Shown piece after piece: positions 46,626 through 59,149 of a DNA stretch of 64,000 bases (the stretch's first letter is position 1; each line of letters opens with the position of its first letter). The DNA is from Epiperipatus broadwayi (Eukaryota; Onychophora; Udeonychophora; Euonychophora; Peripatidae), in NCBI GenBank assembly GCA_028023455.1, contig JAQFVV010012489.1, positions 4,510,575 to 4,574,574 of the forward strand, given 5' to 3'. A program made the position numbers and the translations under genes. The notes below the pieces were generated by a model. That model was given only the letters and a program-made list of their open reading frames with translations, was not told where the DNA came from and did no database searches.

Positions 46626-47620
46626 TGGCCAAATATTTTCATATTTTTTCCTATTTTTTATGTGGTGTCTTATCTCATTTGCCAATTTACTTATTATTTT
46701 TTTAACCACTTTATTTGCTAAAGTTTTTGGTAGATAATCATTTATCTTCTTATTGATCTCAATCCAGTCTGAACCATTTTTAAAGTATGTTAATAATTTA
46801 AACAAATTGTAAATTCTAATTGAAATTCATTGAATTGTTTTGTTTAAAATTAGAAATGTCAATTTTCAATAATCCTTTATAAATAATTTTTATCTTTGTA
46901 GTTTTGCATTAACATATATTGATACATTTCCTTATTTTCTGTGTTAAACCTATAAATAATATTCTGTCTTAAAATACATATTTTTGTTAACAAAAAGTAT
47001 AATCTAATTCTGATGCACCTTCATTTTGGAGGGTTCCATGTTTATTTCAGTTTAACATTTTTTTCAAAGAATGAATTCACATGTAAACACCTTTTCTTGC
47101 ATGTGAATTTCACAATCAGTATCCATTCTCATTTCTGTTGCAATAACCACATTTATTCATAACAATTTCATCTTTTAACAAATTTCCAAATTTAGCATTA
47201 AGATATCCATAAGAATTTTAAAACAATGTTTGATGTGATTAATATTATTTTGTACAACAATCTAAAAATCCTTTACTTTTTCATCACAATGAAAATTTGT
47301 TGGGGCATATACCAGAATTATCAGCAATTTATGTCTTCCATTAATTTGAACAACTAAGTCTTGCCATTCCAACTGATATACCATTAATCTCCACAATATT
47401 ATTTTTACACTTTTTATTTATAATGATTCCCATTTTATTTGTGCTTCCAATATTAGTGTTTTGATTGTAAAACATCTATCATTTTTTAACCCAATTGTCT
47501 TTTTTTTTACATTGGCAAAGACAAACCATGGCCCATTTAACATTAACCAATTTTTTCCACCAGTTCACACAATATTCTTTCATTTGAAAGTGATCTGCAG
47601 TTGTAAATACCTAAATAAAA
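46626..47620 (-). pseudogene. RTE-like LINE endonuclease remnant
   Basis: Read on the minus strand in broken frames: YNCRSLSNERILCELVEKI (47620-47560), the first strand of an RTE-type EEP nuclease; TNKMGIIINKKCKNN (47440-47400); ISVGMARL and VYAPTNFHCDEKVKDF (about 47380-47265), the catalytic-loop YAPT box; a GN-NENG-like block near 47150; and a W-x-PPK...IDY-like block near 47030-46980. The 46611-46805 frame (WIEINKKINDYLPKTLANKV) would be the linker after the nuclease. The order and spacing fit an RTE/BovB-like endonuclease. RT is absent beyond the MITE arm. Strongly decayed. Confidence 0.65.
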
Positions 47621-49027
47621 TGTTGTCCTCAATAACAGCCTGATCTGTAATCAAGGAATTCTTAGTATCATCCATCTTTGGTCATTTCTCTTGGATATGG
47701 AGTTAGTTTGTCTATCATGATTAAGAATAGTTAAGCAACAAAATTTTTTTATTCACATGCCCATTTATTTTGCTATCAAGAATTCTCAACTGAAGTTTTA
47801 ATTAAATCCTATCAGTCAACTGAGAAGCAAGAATGTAGGGTTTATTGGTCTTAAAGTCAGAGTAGAAAGCCTATACACACTCCACATATGATAGTATAGT
47901 TGATGATCAGTTCAACCATGTTTTTTACAGTATGAAAAATCATGTAGTAATAGCAGCTGTACTGACAAGAACGTATGGAGAGATCTTAGAAATTTATTCT
48001 ATTCTGCATTGTTAAGATCTCAAAGAGAAGTCAAAGGATCTTCTTTCACTTAATAGCAAACTTCTTTATATATATATATAATAGAATAAATTTATAATAT
48101 TTATTTCTCCAAACTATAAAATATTAAGAAAATTGATAATTGTAAATAAAAAAATTAAAAAAATAATCTTTTATTACATTCACATTTCCTATTTGGTCTG
48201 TTCACTAATAGTCATCTAACCAATACATCATCTTGACATTTAATACCGAACTAAAAATGATTAGATAACTATTTATCTGTTATTGTTGGATGCTTAACTG
48301 AATGAAATCTAAGTTTCATAAAGAGAAAATGTTTAAGCTTATTTAAGAAATTCTCATATGTAAAGTAATATCTCAATGGGTTTGAACTCTTGATTATAAT
48401 TATGGGAAGAAAAATTGCTAGTCATATAGCCCTTTATTACTATTCGAAAAATGTTATTGAACTAAATAGTGAGATTTATTTTCCTTTCATTTGTCAACTG
48501 TCGAATTAACAGAAATGTATATCCTTTCATATTTTTTTCTTTCAATTTTTGTATCCTTTCACTGAACTGTTAGTTCCGACGTCATATTCGTTTTTAAAAG
48601 AAAACTATTCAATTGAAAGAAAAATAATCCTGTGATTTTATTATTGGTTAGATTCAATCAAAAAGGTTCCTCTTTAATAACGCACTTCAATTACATTTAC
48701 AGCCGATTTATCACAAAGAACCAATATACTATATTTTTTAATATATATATAATGTATCTTAGATTACTTATCAGACTGAAAGTATCATAGCTACATTTTT
48801 TTTTTTGTATTAAAAGTAAACAATGTTAAAATATTTTTAACCGTATTAAATTAATTAAATTTTTCACTCAATTGAACCTTTTCTATATACCATTAAAAAA
48901 AAAAAAAGCTTTTATTGCGATCTTCTAAAGAATAAACGGCCAACTTTTTTATATTTTTAATCCTAGTCATTTTTTTCTTTTGGAATTTCTATTACAGCAT
49001 ATATTTAATAAATTTAACCAAAAAGTA
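47621..49027. other. AT-rich sequence, no feature recognised
   Basis: No gene or repeat family recognised. There is a short TA run at 48067-48082. Confidence 0.45.
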
Positions 49028-49030
49028 TGA

Positions 49031-49067
49031 TAGCTGCTTTACAAGTAGTTGTCCCGGGTTAGCGGGT
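49031..49067 (+). mobile_element. SINE fragment S5
   Basis: TAGCTGCTTTACAAG and the bases that follow match S1 (10659-10692) at nearly every position, including the TAC-type anticodon loop. Only ~37 bp survive, without A box, B box or tail. Confidence 0.75.
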
Positions 49068-52000
49068 ATGATAATTAATACGTAAATATTTACTATTGCT
49101 TAGTCACTTGCTGAAATCGAGAAATATTAACGTAATCTTTTCTTACAAGAATCCAAAACAAGTTTTCTTTTTAAAATAATTAGTTTCTTGAAAAGTCGTG
49201 TAATAATACTATAGGACACGAACAATTGGATGAATTTTAATTCAGCAATTATTAGCACACCGTGTTCCCTGTTGTAATTACAATTAAGTTGGTTTCTCAT
49301 GTAAAACCAATGAATTAAATCAAAAGCCAGACTCCATCTAATAACTTCTGTTTAACTAGACAGGAAATTCTACATCTATGCACATTTAGACTAGCAGTAC
49401 TATGAGATATTTTTAATAAAGGTACTTAAATAAAGCTTCTTGTCTCTTGAAATAATAAAGTGATAATGATGGTTGCAAGAATAGAACATTTCATTTGTCA
49501 AATATATCCTAAGCAGAATGATTTTCTCTTCAATTAAAAATCACAATAATATTGACTAAATATTAAAGGTATATATATATATATCAATAATGAAAATCTT
49601 CTACAAAAAATAATTCAACGCGAGCATGACATAGTTGGAGTTTAGGGGAACTATTATTTCTTTAATAATGTACATTTTCCTAAAATTTCTGAATTTATAT
49701 CAACTTTTGACCCCAAAAATACAATACATGGTTACTCAGATGTATAGTAGTTAAGATTGAAAAACTGTAGTTTCAATTTTATAAACATTCTAATACAGAT
49801 GAGTGCTACCCATTTCTTTGAATTTGTTTATATCTTTTGCATTATAGATTATTTTAATCTTTATAATTTTAATTCTCATAATAGCCTTTAGATATATGCA
49901 ATTAACATTAAAGCAGAATCTCTATTATCAGAGTAGATGGCTTTATATAACTAGCACACTATTGTATGATATTAAATTCCTTATGGCAGGTTGGAGGGAC
50001 AGAGATAACTCCTAATAATGGACCATGTTATAAACAAAGAATAGTTTATTGCTCAGGGTTTTGTGAGAAGATTAAGAAATAGTGATGACATAGCTAAAAC
50101 CATGACTCACAGGCCTTTAGTCCAAGAGAACACCATTCTATCTCTGCATTAAATAACATAAAACATGTATCATTTTACTATAGCCAATGTAAAACAAGTC
50201 TTGTCAATCTTGAAATTCACATTTTTACACTTGAAAGTCATCCATTTTAATTTGGGGGTATAAAACAGGTTGGATTGGAGTTGATATTTTTGATGTCTTA
50301 AAAGAAATATGAATAAAATATATCTATTCTTCTTAGCTATGATAGATTTAATAAAATTATGACAACATTTCTCAAAGAAATTAATCATGAAGAATATCAA
50401 ATTAATGCTATTCAGGAAGGGACAAAAACTAGCAATGTTCTTTATAATTTATTTTTCAAAAAACTAAGAATTATTGACAATGTAAATAAAATCTATTGAT
50501 GATTACAGAAAAGAAGTCAGGAAAAATCAAGCAAAAACAAAACCTTATAAGATTTAGTCAAAAGTTTGATTCATTCTATGAAAGTTTAGATAGTGATGCA
50601 ACTTAACTGCCACTGCCAATAATATTGTCAATCATATACACAAGGGAACCCAAAAATAACTAATTTTGTAATAAAAAATGTATTTTTTTTGGGATTGCAC
50701 ATTGAATCACTTTACAAGTATAGGCTATTTAATGAAATGCACAGGTCTAAACCAGTTTATCATTTTTCAAAGAAGTCTGAAAACACTTGAAAAGTGATGT
50801 TTTAACACCTGTCATTTACCCTCTCTGTTTTAAATCTGAAAAAAAAATTGGGACATTTTTTTTATTTGAATGCTAAAAAAAATTGCATAAAGTGAGATTG
50901 AGTGAATATGCTGATAGATAAGCTGGACCATGTTGAATTTAATTAAAAAGTGTTTCACACTCAAGGTTTTGAGAGATGACACTTTGTGGGAGTGGAGCTT
51001 CCACTGTTTTCTTTGACACAAAATGTGATGTTTGCAGTTTATCACATCACATAATAAAATGCCTGACTGTTAGAAATTAAATTTGAGAGAAAAATGATAT
51101 TTGCAGCAAAAACAAAAATCAGCATTGTTTTGACTTTGGAATTCATTTGTGATATATTTTAGGGATGTGGTATAAATGTAACATTTCAATTAAACCACTC
51201 ATAACCTTTTATGAGATTAGTTAGTTTATAATCTGTTTCATGAATTACAACTTTTTCTTGTCATTTTCTATAAACAAAAACATAATTTCATATTGTTGAA
51301 TTGTTCAGCCATTATAGAAAAATTATCAAATATATGAAATACATTTTACAAAAAAAAAATTCTACATTGTCCCATGATTTCACATGGTGATGTCACATGG
51401 CAGAATGGTGCAGGAGGAGTACCTGGTAAAAAGTATGTAACAGCAAAAGTATATATTACAACAGGTATATTTGAAAAGAAAAAGTGCAGATAATGTGAAA
51501 AAAATACAAATATCCATTTTTATTACAAAGATAAATATTATTTAAAAATATAGTTAAGATATGATGCATTAAAACTTCAATTGTAATTGTATACTTCCAT
51601 ATGATATAGAAATAATATAAGTCAGAAAAAGATAAAGGTACTTTATAAAATGTATGCTATGCCTTTTTATCTAAGGCAGTTTTGAGATAAATTTGCTATA
51701 GAATATTATAATTGTTAATATTTCATCATTATCAGTGGAAATGTTCTATTACTACCCCCTTCCTAAATATAAGTTATTCAAAAATCTACACTTAAGAGTT
51801 ACATTATAAATATGTGAACCTTATATAATTAAAATGCACATTGAGAAAAAGCTATATTTACTAATTTTGAGTCAATAATCTTAGCTATAAATGTTTAGAG
51901 GATTCCAGCTCAAATTGGGGTTTCATTTGAAACATAGTTGTTCTTTGCTTGAACTAAAAAATATCTTAAAGCAAATAATTTTATTACTATTACCATTTCT

Positions 52001-52310
52001 TATTTATTATGATTTTATTATATTTTGGTTTAAATTGAAAATTAAATTTTTATAATACTTTATTAATATCCATTCTCAAACATATATATATATACATTCT
52101 TAAAATATTATTTCATGCAAATATGTTGACAAATATTTGTATGTTTTCATAAAAATGTTTACTTACTTCTTTAATGAATAATGCATTATTTTAAATCAAT
52201 AATGTTCAAAATGTTTTGATCTATTAAAAGCATCTTTTGTTCAACAAACAATTGTACAATAAATGAAATTATATTTTTCATATTTTTTTAAAAAAATCCT
52301 ATTTTTTATC
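49068..52310. other. AT-rich sequence, no feature recognised
   Basis: Slightly less AT-rich around 50160-51050, with minus frames at 50170-50400 and 50830-51045. None shows a domain or motif I recognise. That patch could be a very old TE remnant. Confidence 0.4.
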
Positions 52311-52312
52311 TG

Positions 52313-52368
52313 AAAAAAAAAAAAAAAAAAAAAAATTTTTTTTTTTAATTTCTTTTTTTTTTTTTTAC
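52313..52368. repeat. Poly(A)/poly(T) inverted homopolymer
   Basis: An A run of about 23 bases immediately followed by T runs. It can fold on itself. It may be two poly(A) tails in opposite orientation. Confidence 0.9.
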
Positions 52369-55300
52369 AAATTTCTTGATAGCATAAATTCAAAAATTAG
52401 TTTAAAAAATAAAATATCTATTTTGCAAATAAAGAAGTCTAATAAACAAAAATAAAAAATAAAACCCAATGTTTTATATTTTTATTTTTTACAAATTTAT
52501 TAAAAAGACAAATTCAGTAGCAAAATTTGTCTAAAACATTATCAACATTACAAAAAAATAAAACCAGACTGATAAATAGAATTAAGTAATAAAAACAAAA
52601 ATATTTGTTTCAGATCTCAAGCTAAAAAATGTATTTTAATGAAATATAAATTATTCTCCAAAAACATATATAATTAAGATATAATTTCATTACATCATTA
52701 TGTAAACTAACATGCACATTTTTTGAAATATTAAAATATAACTTACTTTTAATTACAAAAAAATTGGGTGCTTATTAAGAGGTGTTTTTTTGACATTAAC
52801 TAAATTTTTTGTTAAAAAACTAATATATTAAAAAAAGAATTAAATGTAAGTACAACATATTTATTTAAAAAATATTTAATAATTTTACAAAAAAAATAAA
52901 TATTAGGCTAACTCTTATTTTTATTTCGTTTTTATAATGTAAATAAGAGTTTTTATTGTGCAAATCAGAAAGTAGTTTAGTTTCTTCTGCAGAATGTATA
53001 TCATTTTCATTGTTTTTAAATTGTCGCTATTGTTTTTTTATTTATTTATGGAGACTGAAGACATCTAGATATTTTAGTTAAAACTAATATTTTATCATTA
53101 AAATTATATTAAATTTTGTTTAATTAAAAATTTTAACATGAAGCAATTAAGAAGAAATAATCTTTAGTGGAATATGACTTTTTTAAAAAACAAAATGGAG
53201 GTTGATAAAAACAAAAACTTTAATTTATTTTGAAATCCATATTTGATTGTAGGAGTAAAACTTGATCTGAAACCAGGTTGTTTTAAAAACAGATCTTTTG
53301 AAATTATTCATATGATTTTGTTAAGTTTAATTTTCAAATTATTTACAGTAAATATATAATACTGATATTTATTTATAATTTTTAGGCCATTATCAGATTT
53401 ATTAGATTTAAATTCATTTAAACTGTAATTTAATGTCCAATATAATCTCTTCAAATTTAATTTAATTCATTTTTCTCTGAAGCATGACAATTAATATTTT
53501 TTTCTATCCATCTCATCTGATATTTCTTTTAAGTTTTTTAAAATGTTTTGGAATTCAGTGTGTATATATAGACAATACAAGAAATGATCAAGGTGCACTG
53601 AGGTCCTGTCTTTGTAATTAAATATAAAATATGTTACAAATTATGCTTTCCAAGATTCTATTGTCTGAATTATTTTACTTGGTTTTACAGAGAAAGGTAT
53701 GTGTGAAAAAGTCTATATTTTCAAAAACATATATAAAAACCAATTATATTCAAGATTATTATAAACACAGATCATGACTATTATATATTATATTATTATT
53801 ATTATTATTTAAATATATTATAATTTAAGGATCGGAAATTATTTTTTTATTCCACTATTTTACTCCTTTAATTTTAAAATATTATTCGAAGTTCACTTTA
53901 AAAAAAACATTATCAGTATAGTTTGTTAATATTTCCCCTGTAGGAACATTCCCGTTTAGATTCTCACTCAAATGTTTTTTTTCCATAATTTAAATGATTA
54001 TAATTATCAAACAGGAAGTGTTTTTGTTTATGTTAATTGATTGCTACAATATATATATATATTTCGATTTTAAATTAATTATTCTTTTTTTTTTACTTTA
54101 AATTTTGTAATTTTTTTTTAAAGAGTTAATTTTAATATGCAATAAATTTATTGAAGATCAATTTTTGTTACCGAATTAAACAATCTTAAATTAAAATAAA
54201 ATTTAATCTATATGAAAAAATAATCAAATTATATGCTACAATCATATGTAGCTAAGCAACGCATGATCTTGAAACACATATCCATATATATACGCCTATT
54301 TGGATAAGTAGATAAAATGTTTTTTAATATATATTTAGCTTGAACTTTTTTATATCTATGAGAACAGTTTTAAATGATGACCAAATATTTGATTTTTATT
54401 TTAAAATGAATAATTACACGAAAACTTAAATTAACTTTTTTTTTTTACCTTATTAAGATTCATCTTCTGTAGAAATTAAAATGGAGGGAGAAAAAAGAAG
54501 CTAAGAAAATCATGACAGAATGATTATATACTTGCCATATTTTAAATTTAGTTTTCTAAAAAATATATTAATTCTTTATCTATAGTTTATTTAAAATTAT
54601 AATTAGAACTTCAATTTTTAAAATTAATGTTTAGATACTAGGAATGTGTAATTTACCAATTCATAAGTTAAAGTAATAAAAAGTTCTAAACTATATGGAT
54701 TATTTATCGATAATATTATAGAAAATGAGTTAACATATAATTGTAGAAATTCTCAACCTATTTATTTAATAACTATGATTTTCACTTTGGTTCCTTGAAA
54801 TTTAAAATTAAATTCAAAGGAAGAATATTTATTTTTGATCGTCATAGCAAATAAATGTGTGGTTATTCAGTTTCCTATTTACGTTTTTTTAAGATGAATA
54901 AAACAAGATAAGATATTTAACATTTTATTAGATAAATACCATAATTAAATTAAATTTGCACAATTTATTATATATATGTTGCTTTTTGTTTGAATAATGT
55001 TTGTGTCAAAATAAAATGTAATATTAAAATTAATTTTAAACTTAATTAAAAAATAAAAAATTGTAAATAATATAAATTTACTTAAGGAAATAAAAAACCA
55101 AAACTTACTTTTTAAGTTAGCTATAATTTTTTTCCCCCTTGTTTTACCATTAATATAAGTTTAAATCCTTCTAAAAACATCATACAATTATAAAAGATAA
55201 ACATATTTTTTATTAAATAAAAACATGTTACAAATTATCAAAACAGCCAAACATAAGAAAAAAATATTTTTTACAATCATTTCTACTTGAAAAATAAACG

Positions 55301-56640
55301 ATTTGTGAACAAATGTTAAAAATTTATAATTGTATAATTTAATCTTTAAAATATTAGAGCTTAAAAATTTGTTAATAATATCTATCACCTATCCATAAAA
55401 ATAAAAAATAAAATGTATACCATCCACTGCATAACTGAAGTATAACTACTGGTATATAGGCTCATCAATATGTCATTAGAATAATATCATGGTCAGAAAT
55501 TGTAAACAGAAATACTACTCTGAAGTAAAACAGAATTTTCCCAAAAAAATGAATTAAGTAAAATGTTGCAATTTTTATGTGTAGCTATTTAAAAATATAT
55601 TTCAAGTTGAAAATTTTTTTAATAGAAAGAGTTCATCTGTTGCAATTTGTTATTAAAATAATTAGATTAAATACCAGCAGTCTTGCATGATATCAAAAAA
55701 ATAGGTAATGAGTATCTTGATGCTGAATAATAATCTTAAATGTACATGTGTATAAAACTGAAATGATGTTTAAAGAATATAATTTAAAGCAACACTGCTA
55801 ATTTATGATAAATTTCAAAGGTATGATTCACATTAATCTTTTTTTTCTAATTTATTATGAATTTTTTGAACTTGTTTAATAAAAATTAGGTAGTAAATGA
55901 GCATAACATTAAATTCTCTTTTAACTTATATCCCATTGTCTCCAATATGTCAATCATTAAAAAATATGTATATGGACTTTTTACAAATTAGGGTATCCTT
56001 GACTTAAATCGGTGGATCATTTTCTAAAAGGTTGCTGAAACTTATAATCAACTTACTATTAATTTTATTTGATGATGGAATTTGACTTGTTATAAAAATA
56101 TGAAATCCTACACAAAAGGCCTTAATTTAAACCATTCATACAGACTATTTGTAAAACCAATGATGTTTTTTTTAAATGAACAATACTGTGATGTTGGTAC
56201 TGTAGTTTAAGTTGAAGAAAATTACCAAATATATTGTTTATAAGTGCTTTAAAAACAAATAGAAATTTTCTTTTCATGGGAATTATTACATCCATCTGCA
56301 TTATCTGTAATTTTGAATTTCAAGTGAAAACTTTTTTTAAATAGCCAAAATCTTTAAGCTACTCTTAGATTTAGATAATAAGTCCCTTTTCATTTTAGCT
56401 AGTCATTCAATTATCATCAGGAAATCAAATGTCTTAGATTAATTTCATTAAATGAAAATTAATTGACATTAAATAAAGATGATCAATTGTCACTTTGAAA
56501 TTCTTTTATTTTGAAAGATGTTGTATATTTTTATTTTATTTATATAAATTTGTTGATTTATTACGTTGACTTCAGAAAAGAGATCATTTCCAGAAATGGA
56601 GAAATCTTTCAAAAGGATAAAACAACTTTGGAAATACTTT
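52369..56640. other. Very AT-rich sequence, no feature recognised
   Basis: The most AT-rich part of the window, with many A and T runs and short TA arrays (for example near 54049). The minus frame at 55188-55388 is hydrophobic low-complexity sequence. Nothing else is supported. Confidence 0.45.
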
Positions 56641-56649
56641 TCAAAAATT

Positions 56650-57430
56650 GAATCTTAATCCTAATCCACTAAAGACAGACTGCCCAATTTTTCAATTTCT
56701 AATTTAAATATAATCTTTAGTCTGAGATGGAACTCTATTTCATATTATTTAGAAGTACCCTTGAATCCCTAATCTATTTTCTTCATTTAACTAAAATACA
56801 TTAGATCTAAAAATAGTCTAACAATAACTTTCTTTGAAAGTGAGGTTAATTAGAATCGATTGAGATTGGGTTATAAGCTCTTTATAGACAACTTTCTTAG
56901 CAATAGCTTATTTTACAAATAGATACTTTTCTCCCTATTTGAATCAAAAGTGCCTACCCAAAACATCTGGATTTTTGAATTAAATATTACCATGAAAATT
57001 ATTACTGATACACTTTTCTATATTTTTTCTCCAGATATTAGAAAAGAAATTGTATTATAAAAAATGTATAAAAAGCTATTAAATAAATTGGGATTGGCAA
57101 TAATTTAAGACATAGTTTTGCCACTTAAATCTATTCTTAAATTAAGATGTCCCTTTCTGGATGTTCTACCAACCAATCTACAAACAAAGAATTATGATAT
57201 AAAAATAGATTTCGGATGAGTTTCTATATAAATTAATTTTTTCAAATGCAGCAGTAATGTCAATTAGATTTTGTCTCTTAAATAGATTCAAAATAATCTA
57301 TAATCAGTGTGCTTGGCTGCATTATAAATGAAACTTAACAGTCATTAACCTATATAAATGTGAACAAACACAAACCATGAACCACATATTTAATATTGTC
57401 AAATCTATGCCACAGAGGCAGAATTAAATA
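56650..57430 (+). pseudogene. LINE ORF2 C-terminal remnant (Jockey/R1-like style)
   Basis: In broken plus frames: LRWNSISYYLEVPLNPSISF (about 56725-56785), resembling the YLGV-LDR-LSF region after the RT palm; an LTKIH-type block; then FELNITMKIITDT (56975-57015), resembling the qLNxTMRxITG block; SPDIRKEIVL, like the 'PPxIRRxxA' block; and CEQTQTMNHIFNI (57360-57400), like the C-terminal finger CGxxQTMxHIxxxC with the first CG pair and last Cys lost. The order matches the C-terminal half of a common animal LINE lineage. It is distinct from LINE-A, LINE-B and the RTE remnant. Confidence 0.55.
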
Positions 57431-59145
57431 ACTTATTAATAATGCACAAGATTTCTTTATACTCTGATAACAGTTAAACTGTCTAAAAAATAATATGCTA
57501 AATAAATAAAATAAATATTATGAAAGAGCTGTGTCATCATGAATGGAATGTTTGATTTATAGTTAGAATTTAAGTAATATTCATTTAAGGCTGTAGCCTC
57601 AAGCACATGCATATAAAAATGTGATAGTAGGGACCTCTACAGGTCTTAAACCACAAGCTTACTCTTTGGCAGAAAAGAGGGGAACCCCAGAATTTAAGTA
57701 ATTATTAGTGATTGCTTTGTTATAAATATGGAAAATCTTCTGCCTAATGAAACATTTGTTTTTTAACATATTTTATTTTGTGTAGATTTATACAAACAAC
57801 AGAACTGCACAAACAGTTATGTAAAAAATACTTGTAATTTAAAAAAATGCCATATATATATATATATATTTAATGTATTTAAAATTTTATTACACCATAT
57901 GTATTTGAAACATCTGAATAAAGACATTTAAATCCCTTGTCCAATAAATAATTAACAATTACCATTCTCGTATTTATCTAAAATAGATTGTGTCAAAGAC
58001 ATGAGTGTGAGAAATTTGATACTTTTAAATCAAATTGTAGTATTTTAATTATATATATATGTAATTAAGAACATTTATATGGATGAACAAAACGCTTTTG
58101 ATTAGATCCAACATCATTTTAAAATTGTTTATATAAAACATTAATGCTATAATTGGTAAATAATTAAAAAAAAAAAAGTATAATTATAGTAATGAATAAA
58201 GACTCAGTCATATGAAGTGCATAGAAAAGGCCAAACTATATATTATGAATTATTTTTTGCAAAAAGTCATAAACAGAAATGGACCTAAAAGCATTCCCAT
58301 GAGAATACATCAGAATGGGGTTATATTTTGGCAAACAGAAAATATGTATTTTATGAAAAAATATTTTAATAAGTACCAAAAATTCCTTGGTGAGCTATAA
58401 GATATATATTAATAAAGCCAAACTAGAATGATGAAAACTATTACAAAAGACAATGTTAGCAGTTGAAATCCCTAATTTTCAGAAATACTCAATGAATTTA
58501 TATCAGAATTTGCAAATCATTTTAAAATGTTAACAGACTTTGAAGATGATTTCCATTTGACTGAAATCAATAACAAGGTATCTGATACCCTATTAAAAAC
58601 TTCATAAACGATAGGTGATACAAAAAAGCAGTAATTTATCAGTAAATTTTCAACTGAGACAGAAAATATATGAAAAAGAAAAGAAAATATACTTTTTTAA
58701 AGAAATAAGCCATAAGAAAAATTAAATATCTAGAGTTCTGTAAAATAATATAAAAAGAATTTGTCTGAAGATTTGTAATGATGGTATATTATAAGATGTG
58801 ATATGTTGGACTATTTCCATCATTTATGAGTGAATGTTGAATGTATTGAACTGGATACTTTATCCGATTCAAGGGTTCTATCACGTAAATTAGAAAAAAA
58901 GAAAAACCAAGTTTTATATGTGCAATAACACACATACTTATTTATTTTGAAATCTTATATTTTTAATTCTAAGTTGATTTTAGTATAAAATATTTTTTTT
59001 ATGACGCTTGTTTTCTTTTAAAATAATTCAAAGCAAACAAAGTTTAATTAGTGCTCTTGTATGTATTTTATTTAAACTAAAAAAAAAAAAAAATTAAAAT
59101 AGATTTAGTTTTGTATTTTTTTTATATAAAAAAATAATAATCATT
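57431..59145. other. AT-rich sequence, no clear feature
   Basis: TA microsatellites at 57852-57868 and 58053-58063. A 62-codon plus frame at 58212-58400 (with YFLQKVINRNGPKSIPM) has some look of a LINE linker but is not enough to assign. Confidence 0.4.
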
Positions 59146-59149
59146 TTTG

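Noticed and set aside
58212-58400. 62-codon frame resembling a LINE linker
   Set aside because: Similarity is impressionistic; no RT, nuclease or finger motif lies next to it in order.
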